From: Bdellovibrionales bacterium
Lineage (GTDB): Bacteria; Bdellovibrionota; Bacteriovoracia; Bacteriovoracales; Bacteriovoracaceae
Length of the DNA stretch: 12,315 nucleotides
Assembly: GCA_005791855.1 (NCBI GenBank)
Contig: SXUH01000342.1
Span: 1 to 12,315, forward strand
Direction: 5' to 3'
Below, one piece after another: positions 6,506-12,315 of the stretch (its first letter is position 1; each line of letters starts with the position of its first letter). The notes under the pieces are model-generated. The model saw only the letters and a program-made list of their open reading frames with translations. It was not told the origin of the DNA and did no database searches. Both the position numbers and the translations under genes were made by a program.

Positions 6506-8692
6506 TTATTGGTTTTGCTGGAGGTGCTTCGGGAGCTGCGGGATCTGTTTCACTTTCTCCCTGACCTTATCGTAGATGTAGGCGTTGCCCTCTCCGTCGA
6601 CGAAGAACTTACCGTCGTCACCCACTGGCTTCAGGGGCTTGCCTTCGAACTCGAGCGCCGGCGCCGGCTGGGCGTCGTCGGACTTCGCCTCCGGTTTGCC
6701 GAGCGGTTCCTTGCCCTGGAGGTTCTTCGGAAGCTGCGGAATCTTCTTCACGACGTTCTTGTTCTTGTCGAAGATGTAGGCCTGGCCCGCGTCGTCGACG
6801 AAGAATTTCCCTTCCGGTTCCATCGGAAGGAGCTGCTTGCCCTCGAACTCCGCCTTCGGGAGGTCCTGCGCAGGTTTCGGCTGCGGCACCTGGCCCTGGA
6901 GGTTCTTCGGAAGCTGCGGGATCTGCTTGGCGGTGCCGTTCTTCTGGTTGTAGACGAACGGTTCGCCGGCGTCGTTCACGAAGAACTTCCCGTCCGCATC
7001 CACCTGGGTGAGGCGCACACCGTCCACTTCGATGACGTTCGCCACCACCGGGCGATTGTCTTGTGGTTTCTGCTTATCCACAGGTGCGTTTTCTTTAACC
7101 TTGTACACGTCCGGAGTCGCAGAGGCGTACCGTTTGATGTTGGATAGGTAGAGCTTTTCGATGAAGGCGTAGTACTTAACCAGGATCGCTGTCTGGTCTT
7201 TCCCCTTGGTCCCGATCGCGTCGATGGCTTCTTTGTTTTCCCGGTAGAACCTTGGGGCCCAGTCCTTCGTCGCCCGGATGTTCTCGTAGACGACGTCGAG
7301 CCGTTGCTTTTCAATAGTGGCGTAGGTCGACAGGAGTTTCTTTGCGGCGGCCTTGTCATCGTTCTTGATCAGTCGTCGGACGATTTCGATCCCGGTCGTC
7401 CCTTCTTCCTTGGCGATCATGTTCAGGTAGTTTCGGAAGAACGGTTCCTTCTGGAATCGGAGGGCGACGATGTCGTACTCGGGTTTGTTCAGGTTCCGGT
7501 CCGTGACCTGCTTCTTGTATTCTTTTTCATTGGCAGGGGTTTCGTTGTTCAGGGCGAGGATCGTCCGCTGGACGACGTCGTACCCGTCCTTATCCTTGTG
7601 CGCGAAGATGTAGTGACCCACACCCGGCTCGATCACCACTTCGACCCGGTCGAAGATCTTCTTGATCGAAGCTTCCACGTCGTAGGTCCGTGGTTCCTTG
7701 GTCGGTTTCCCGTCCGGACCCAGGGGCCCGGGGATGTACTCTTCCTGGTCGCCGGAGACGACCATGATCCGGAGGTTCGGGTTCGCGACGGTCGGGTCGA
7801 CCCGCTTCTCGTCGCTTCCGGCGAAGCGATCCATGAGAGATTTCTTCTTGACCGGATCGTTCCAGGTTCGGTTACTCATGACGAGCCCCGCCCAGCGACC
7901 TCCGTCGTCGTTGGTCTCCGTGTCTCCGAAGTCCATCGCAGAGGTCTTCGTGGTGTACCAGTGCTCAAGCTCCTTGTCCCACCCAGCCGGGGAGATGGCG
8001 GCAACCGCGTCGGCGTGCTGCGGGTAGCGGGTGATGAACTCGAGGATGAGATCCGGCCCGAAGGAGTGTCCTGCGAGGATGACCTTCTGGCCCGGGACCC
8101 GGTACTTCTCGATGATGTTCTTCATGTACTCCATGAACGTCGCGGTGTCGTTCAGGGCGGGGTTCCGGCTTCCGTCTGCGTGGAAGGGGAGGTCGAAGGA
8201 AAGAGACCCGTAGCCTAGTTTCGCCAGAGCGTTGGCCTTCACGGCCCAGCCGGCGCCGCTGGCCTTCTTCGTCCCGGACCCGTGGAGGTAGATGATCAGG
8301 GCCTTCGCCTCCGGGTCAACCACGGGGATGCTCCCGTCGGGGTTGGGCTTCGCGGTCGCCGTGTAGTAGATCCGGGTATCGAACTCCTTGTCGAACTTCG
8401 TATCCATGATCCCGAGCGTGGACTTGAGGAACTTCTCCTCGTCGGCGTACTGGTTATCGAAGAGGAAGTTCGGATTCCGCTCGTAGACCACCCGGTCCTT
8501 CCAGGTCGTGTCCCGCATCGCCTTGCTGTTCTGGACGAACCGCTGGTAGAGGTTCCGGCAGTCCGCCGTCGTCCCCGCTTTCCGGCCGAAGGACCCCGCA
8601 CCGAAGAGGAAGTCCAGGACCTGGGCCTCCGACTTCTGCGGCGTCGCGAGCACGGCCGCGAGGACCAGTGCATAGATCTTCACGTTCTTCAT
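6506..8692 (-). CDS. Exported alpha/beta hydrolase with three C-terminal repeats
   Basis: The 728-residue protein has a signal peptide (1-24, ending SEAQ-V). Residues about 128-385 form an alpha/beta hydrolase: the oxyanion-side motif IIYLHGSG (133-140), nucleophile Ser210 in AGHSFG (207-212), a likely acid Asp315 in VVSGDQEEY and His360 in GVGHYIF. The triad order is normal, so an esterase-, lipase- or peptidase-like activity outside the cytoplasm is likely, but the substrate cannot be read from the sequence. A helical middle (about 390-530) follows. The C-terminus (553-725) holds three copies of a 46-residue unit, each with DGKFFV- or EGKFFV-type and QIPQLPK- or KIPQLPK-type blocks, separated by Pro/Lys/Gln-rich linkers. 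The start has an AGAGGA ribosome site that overlaps the stop of the large upstream gene; the 10-base spacing indicates one operon. A terminator follows directly. Confidence 0.85.
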   Translation of the reverse strand: MKNVKIYALVLAAVLATPQKSEAQVLDFLFGAGSFGRKAGTTADCRNLYQRFVQNSKAMRDTTWKDRVVYERNPNFLFDNQYADEEKFLKSTLGIMDTKFDKEFDTRIYYTATAKPNPDGSIPVVDPEAKALIIYLHGSGTKKASGAGWAVKANALAKLGYGSLSFDLPFHADGSRNPALNDTATFMEYMKNIIEKYRVPGQKVILAGHSFGPDLILEFITRYPQHADAVAAISPAGWDKELEHWYTTKTSAMDFGDTETNDDGGRWAGLVMSNRTWNDPVKKKSLMDRFAGSDEKRVDPTVANPNLRIMVVSGDQEEYIPGPLGPDGKPTKEPRTYDVEASIKKIFDRVEVVIEPGVGHYIFAHKDKDGYDVVQRTILALNNETPANEKEYKKQVTDRNLNKPEYDIVALRFQKEPFFRNYLNMIAKEEGTTGIEIVRRLIKNDDKAAAKKLLSTYATIEKQRLDVVYENIRATKDWAPRFYRENKEAIDAIGTKGKDQTAILVKYYAFIEKLYLSNIKRYASATPDVYKVKENAPVDKQKPQDNRPVVANVIEVDGVRLTQVDADGKFFVNDAGEPFVYNQKNGTAKQIPQLPKNLQGQVPQPKPAQDLPKAEFEGKQLLPMEPEGKFFVDDAGQAYIFDKNKNVVKKIPQLPKNLQGKEPLGKPEAKSDDAQPAPALEFEGKPLKPVGDDGKFFVDGEGNAYIYDKVREKVKQIPQLPKHLQQNQ
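6518..7036 (-). repeat. Three tandem in-frame repeats in the hydrolase C-terminus
   Basis: Copies encode residues 553-600 (6893-7036), 615-660 (6713-6850) and 681-725 (6518-6652). The shared pattern is [VF][DE]G[VK].L, then [DE]GKFFV[ND]..G..[FY][VI][YF][ND]K, and finally K[QK]IPQLPK[NH]LQ. The DNA is also similar: copies 1 and 2 share a nearly identical block of about 30 bases (6711-6739 and 6891-6919, offset 180), so the duplication is either recent or kept homogeneous. I do not recognise the unit. Its hydrophobic beta-hairpin look suggests a binding module for a surface or wall ligand. Confidence 0.85.
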
Positions 8693-8702
8693 TGCCTATC
8701 CT

Positions 8703-11700
8703 CTAGTTACTGCAGGCATCACTGTTGATAACTTCCTTCGCACCCTTCTTCGTCGGCACATCCAATGGCGGCGCCGCTTGGGCAATCTTCATGAGGATCG
8801 CCTTGAAGAGGTTCCGCCCGTGCGTGTCCGCGGTCGAGAGGTAGTTCTTGATGCTCTTCGCGGTCTTCGAGTCGTCGAGGATGAGGTCGAGGAGCGCCTT
8901 CTTCATCGCCGGGTCTTCGAGGAACTTCGCGATCGGGACGTTCCGCTGGGACTTGAGCGAGATCAGGAGTTCCTGGTCGTACTTGCCGGAGAGGATGAGC
9001 TCGTCGATGGCGTCGTTCTTCACCATCGTCTCTTCGGCTTCAGCCTTCGCGGTCTCGACCTTGATCTTCTGGGAGACCTTCTTCTCATCCTGGACGATCT
9101 TGTTCATCTCGGCCTTCGCGGCGAGCTTCTGCTTCGCCGTGATCTTCGGATTGTTGAGTCGTTCCTGGACGGCTTGCTTCTTCTTCTGGAGGTCTTCGAG
9201 CTCCTCGTTCAGGACGATGACCGCGCGTGGGACTGACTTCGGAGACGGGACGCTTTGGTTAACGGTGATGGTTCCTCCGGAGGTGTTCCCGGATGCGCCG
9301 CCGGTCTTCCCGGTCACGCCGGTGTTGCCCGAGTTCCCGGCGCCGAGGCTTTCCGGTTTCACGGTTGTGATTTCCATCTGGCCCTTCGGAGTCGGGTTCG
9401 CGGCGAGGATTTCGTCGAGGAGGTCCGCGTTCCTACTCCGCTGTCCATTGTTCATGTTCGTGATGATGTCGTCGAGGAGGTTGGACTTGCTGATCTTCCC
9501 GCTCGCGATGATGTCGTCGAGGAGGTTGGCGTCCTTCTCCATCTGCTTAACCTTCACTTCGCTCGGCTTCCCGGCGAGACCGGAACGGATCAACCTAGCT
9601 GCGGCGAGGTCGCTCCAGCCACCGGCCCGGAGGATCTCAAGCTTTGCCTTGAGGTCGGCGCCGGAGTACTCGTAGATCCCCTTGCCCGGAGCGACTTCGT
9701 GGTGCGCTTTCAGGAGGGCGTCGTCCATCATCTTCTGCTGCTGAGGAGTTTTCCCGACTTCGATCTTCTGGGCTTCCTTGATCCGGAAGTAGTCGCTGAG
9801 CTTGGAGTTCTTGATCACCTCGGACATCGGAGGGTTCCGCTGCGCCGGGGTCTTCATCCCGTAGTGGACCAGGAAGTGGTCCTTGATGGCAGCGATCTTG
9901 TCGAAGTTCTTCGTGGCGTTGATCTTCTGCGCCGTCGTCGCCCCTGGAGGTAAGAGGAACGGGTTCAGGACATCATCAACCGGGCCATTCTTACTGTCGT
10001 TAACGGTTTTCTTAAAGGCCGTCTCGATGATCTGACGAGCTTCGGCCGGGGACTTCCCTTCGAGGTCACTCTTCTTCAGACCGAGGACGTCGTGGGCCTT
10101 CTTCCCCGGGGCCTGCGTTCTCATGACCTGGGCGACAACCTTCGGATCGTTCATCGGGTTCAAGCGATTCCCGAGCTTGTTCCCCATGGCTCCAGCGGTG
10201 GTGAGGGCGAGGGACTTCACAAGAGTGTTCCAGTCGCACGCGCCTCTCTGGTTATAGTCGATCGCACAGTTCGTGACCGTCACGAGGGTCGCCGCGGGAA
10301 CGTGTGGAGCGAGAGTGGTTATGATCTTCTTGAGGCTCTCCACCGTAAGGGGAACGAGTTTCCCTGAGGAGTTCGGGATCATGCGATTCGTCTTCATGAT
10401 CGCATCGGAGACGAGCTTGGACTGCACGCCTTTCTGGGCGATGTTGTCGACGACCTTCCCACCGACGCGGAAGACACCAAGGAGGGCAGCGTTGGTGAAC
10501 ATGCTCATCATGGCCTTGTCGATGTCGCCAGTTTTATTATAGGTTCGGAGACCACCGTCGGCGGCGGCGAACCAGAGGAGGTCGGAGGCGATCTGGAGTC
10601 GACGGGCAGCGACGACGTAATTCGTAGCCTGCACGGCCTTGGTCGCAACCACGACTTCACCCGCGGCCCCGAAGGTCGCTGCGGAGAGGAGCATGGTCCA
10701 GGCGACGCCGGCACCCATGGAGACGTTCCCGTGGAAGTTGACGTTGCTTTCAATGGCGCTGACGAATTCCTTCGGATCCGCGCTTCCGCAGGTGCGGAGG
10801 TACTCGGCGCGGTCGATCCCGACCATCTGGCCCGCGTCCGTCGCGCTGAAGAAGATCGCATCCACGAAGGCGGTGTCGACGTTCTCGGCCGTGGCATTGT
10901 CGGAGATTCTAAGTCTTTCGTTCGGAACTCCCGTCGCGGTCTTCAGGAGTCGGAACACGGCCTGCTCCGGAGTTTCTCCTTCGAGAGTCTGGGCTCCAGC
11001 TCGGAGACGGGGACGAGCGTTGAGGCAGGCCTTCCCCTCGAGGAGGTCACAGGCGATCTTGTACTTCTTCGGATCGTTGGCTTCGGCGAGCTTGGCGAGC
11101 TCGTCACCGTTCGGGAAGTCGTCGGCGATGAGGTCCGAGCGCTTGATGTTGGCCGAAGGATCTTGCTTCTTAAGGTAGTTCACGAGCTGGTCGACGGACG
11201 GAGTGAGGTCGAAGGTGAGCTTGGACTCCGCGCACTGCTTCCAGTACGCGAGGCCGTCTTCCGTCTTCACGGCTCGAGACGTTGGCTTCTTGTCGTCCTG
11301 GATCTTCGATACCGGAGTGAAGAGGTTTGCAAATTTAAACTTACTCTTGATGTTCTCGAGAGTGTCCTCGACGTTTTCCTTACTGTACGGATCGAAGCTT
11401 CTTAAGCTCTTCCCGACGCGGGAGCTGATCTGGTTCGACCAGAGGTCGTACATCTGCTTCGCGGTCACGAGACACTGCGGGATCGGAGTTTCGCCATCGG
11501 CCTTTTCGATCTCGAACCCGAGGTTCACCGGTGATCCGTCTTTGTTCTGGTTCATACAGAAAGGCCGGCCGAAGGAATCCTTCGGAGCGTTCGGGTCACC
11601 GAAGATCGCGTCTCCGGTGATGGTCTTGTCACCCTTTCCGTTGCCGGTCCCGTTCCCACTCTTCTGGTCCGGTGGACAGTACCATTCGTTCTTGGTGCTC

Positions 11701-12315
11701 CCCGCGCCCTGGACGGTCTTGTTCACCTCGTTGAGCTGGGCGACGACGTCTTCGTTGCTCACCGGCTTCTTCTTCAGGTACACGTCGAAGGCAGCCTTGA
11801 TCTTCTGGTCAAACTCCTTCCGACAGCCGGCCGGGATGTTGTGGGCCTCTCTCAGGACGTTGATGTTATTGGCGACGTCTTTGGAAGAGAGCATGGTGGA
11901 ACCGGCCATGATCTCGTCGACCTGTTCCTTCGCGGTGTTGATGCTCGCGTCGCAGTTCCCGCCGCAGGCGGCGTCCAGGTCCTTGTGGTTGACGAAGGAA
12001 GCCGTGTTCACGGCCATCATCACGTTGGTGTCCGTCGGCTTCCGGTCTTTATGGTTCTTGTAGGTCTGGAGGGAAGCGAAGTTTTCGGCGGCTATCTCCT
12101 GTGCGAAACCGTCCAGCACTTTCGTACAGCTTGCCTGCTTGACGGATCTCTTCTTGGCGACCTCGGCAGTGAAGGCGGCGAGCCACTTCTTCCTGATCGA
12201 AGCTTCACTTTCGTTGAAGTTGATGATGCTACAGGTTTCTCCGGCTCCGCACCCGCCGCACTCGAGGTTCGTCTGAGTGATGAAAGGGTCGTTCGGATCA
12301 CACTTCCCGGTCGTC
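8703..12315 (-). CDS. Large cysteine-bearing multidomain protein of unknown function (5' end off window)
   Basis: The frame is open from the right edge (1203 residues visible) to the TAG at 8705-8703, so the GTG at 12119 is internal and not the start. I do not recognise the protein. Numbered from that GTG, it shows: before it, a Cys-rich stretch (five Cys in 65 residues, including CGGCGAGETC); residues 1-460 with about ten more Cys and a Gly-rich linker near 154-165; a long Ala/Val/Leu-rich hydrophobic to amphipathic section (462-560); a J-domain-like block (675-755) lacking HPD; a block with LLKAHHEV and GIYEYSGADLKAKLEILRAG (802-833); three LLDDII-type motifs (866-905); a Gly/Thr/Ser-rich linker (926-950); a charged coiled coil (966-1035); and a helical end. 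Scattered Cys suggest an extracytoplasmic location. The modular style recalls polymorphic-toxin or effector proteins, but no known toxin domain is visible. It is in one operon with the hydrolase. Confidence 0.85.
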   Translation of the reverse strand, partial: TTGKCDPNDPFITQTNLECGGCGAGETCSIINFNESEASIRKKWLAAFTAEVAKKRSVKQASCTKVLDGFAQEIAAENFASLQTYKNHKDRKPTDTNVMMAVNTASFVNHKDLDAACGGNCDASINTAKEQVDEIMAGSTMLSSKDVANNINVLREAHNIPAGCRKEFDQKIKAAFDVYLKKKPVSNEDVVAQLNEVNKTVQGAGSTKNEWYCPPDQKSGNGTGNGKGDKTITGDAIFGDPNAPKDSFGRPFCMNQNKDGSPVNLGFEIEKADGETPIPQCLVTAKQMYDLWSNQISSRVGKSLRSFDPYSKENVEDTLENIKSKFKFANLFTPVSKIQDDKKPTSRAVKTEDGLAYWKQCAESKLTFDLTPSVDQLVNYLKKQDPSANIKRSDLIADDFPNGDELAKLAEANDPKKYKIACDLLEGKACLNARPRLRAGAQTLEGETPEQAVFRLLKTATGVPNERLRISDNATAENVDTAFVDAIFFSATDAGQMVGIDRAEYLRTCGSADPKEFVSAIESNVNFHGNVSMGAGVAWTMLLSAATFGAAGEVVVATKAVQATNYVVAARRLQIASDLLWFAAADGGLRTYNKTGDIDKAMMSMFTNAALLGVFRVGGKVVDNIAQKGVQSKLVSDAIMKTNRMIPNSSGKLVPLTVESLKKIITTLAPHVPAATLVTVTNCAIDYNQRGACDWNTLVKSLALTTAGAMGNKLGNRLNPMNDPKVVAQVMRTQAPGKKAHDVLGLKKSDLEGKSPAEARQIIETAFKKTVNDSKNGPVDDVLNPFLLPPGATTAQKINATKNFDKIAAIKDHFLVHYGMKTPAQRNPPMSEVIKNSKLSDYFRIKEAQKIEVGKTPQQQKMMDDALLKAHHEVAPGKGIYEYSGADLKAKLEILRAGGWSDLAAARLIRSGLAGKPSEVKVKQMEKDANLLDDIIASGKISKSNLLDDIITNMNNGQRSRNADLLDEILAANPTPKGQMEITTVKPESLGAGNSGNTGVTGKTGGASGNTSGGTITVNQSVPSPKSVPRAVIVLNEELEDLQKKKQAVQERLNNPKITAKQKLAAKAEMNKIVQDEKKVSQKIKVETAKAEAEETMVKNDAIDELILSGKYDQELLISLKSQRNVPIAKFLEDPAMKKALLDLILDDSKTAKSIKNYLSTADTHGRNLFKAILMKIAQAAPPLDVPTKKGAKEVINSDACSN
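9396..9536 (-). repeat. Short repeated LLDDII motifs in the large protein
   Basis: The encoded motifs are ANLLDDIIASGK, SNLLDDIITNMN and ADLLDEILAANP, spaced 15 and 18 residues apart. In the DNA a 23-base block (forward 9462-9484 and 9507-9529) is identical in the first two, with a 45-base period. A looser fourth relative, AIDELILSGK, lies further downstream near 9000. The pattern looks like a set of short acidic amphipathic helices, perhaps for binding a partner. Confidence 0.65.

Noticed and set aside
7304..8218. Plus-strand open frame of 304 codons
   Set aside because: It is antisense to the hydrolase, inside the region coding for the GHSFG and GVGHYIF motifs. The composition is typical of a shadow frame.
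9462..9529. Possible CRISPR or transposon-type direct repeat
   Set aside because: There are only two identical 23-base copies, both in frame and coding for the LLDDII motif, so this is a protein repeat.
11203..12063. Plus-strand open frame of 286 codons
   Set aside because: It is antisense to the large protein, whose frame runs uninterrupted to the window edge. No recognisable content.
12092..12301. Minus-strand 69-codon frame at the right edge
   Set aside because: It is out of frame with the large protein, which is open through the same bases with a conserved-looking Cys-rich sequence.

Overview
All eight protein-coding genes lie on the minus strand, so transcription runs from the right edge to the left edge. 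The DNA is GC-rich and gene-dense, and no stretch of 300 bases or more lacks a gene. The window opens inside one gene on the right and closes inside another on the left. I see no tRNA, rRNA, CRISPR array, insertion sequence, integrase or phage gene. The mix of lineage-spanning housekeeping genes (tgt, truA) with a run of large, signal-peptide-bearing proteins of unusual architecture suggests a Gram-negative bacterium, most likely of the Bdellovibrionota or former deltaproteobacterial type. That taxonomic reading is an inference from gene content and style, not a proven assignment.

Right part (12315 to 6506): a very large cysteine-containing protein, cut by the window edge, is followed after 10 bases by a secreted alpha/beta hydrolase that ends in three copies of an unrecognised repeat of about 46 residues. 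A strong intrinsic terminator closes this unit.

Middle part (6430 to 3517): two genes overlap by 29 bases and are probably translationally coupled. The first encodes a protein with an N-terminal signal peptide and an apparently intact RelA/SpoT-type nucleotide pyrophosphokinase domain, preceded by a degenerate ParB-like segment. The second encodes a signal-peptide protein with a ParB-like (DGHHR) domain behind a duplicated helical module. Exporting a (p)ppGpp-synthetase-like enzyme is unexpected, because its ATP and GDP/GTP substrates are cytosolic. An effector delivered into another cell is an attractive, unproven explanation. This pair is the best candidate here for an undescribed system.

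Left part (3391 to 1): a small exported protein of unknown function has an inverted repeat whose proximal arm is its own Shine-Dalgarno region. After a strong hairpin comes a compact cluster: a spheroidene-monooxygenase-like (CrtA-like) protein, truA (overlapping by 4 bases), and tgt. Tgt runs into a C-terminal extension that looks like the start of an MnmD methyltransferase domain. This would put two wobble-position tRNA modification activities in one polypeptide, next to a pseudouridine synthase.

Five consecutive genes are likely exported: four carry visible signal peptides and the large one is cysteine-bearing with its N-terminus outside the window.
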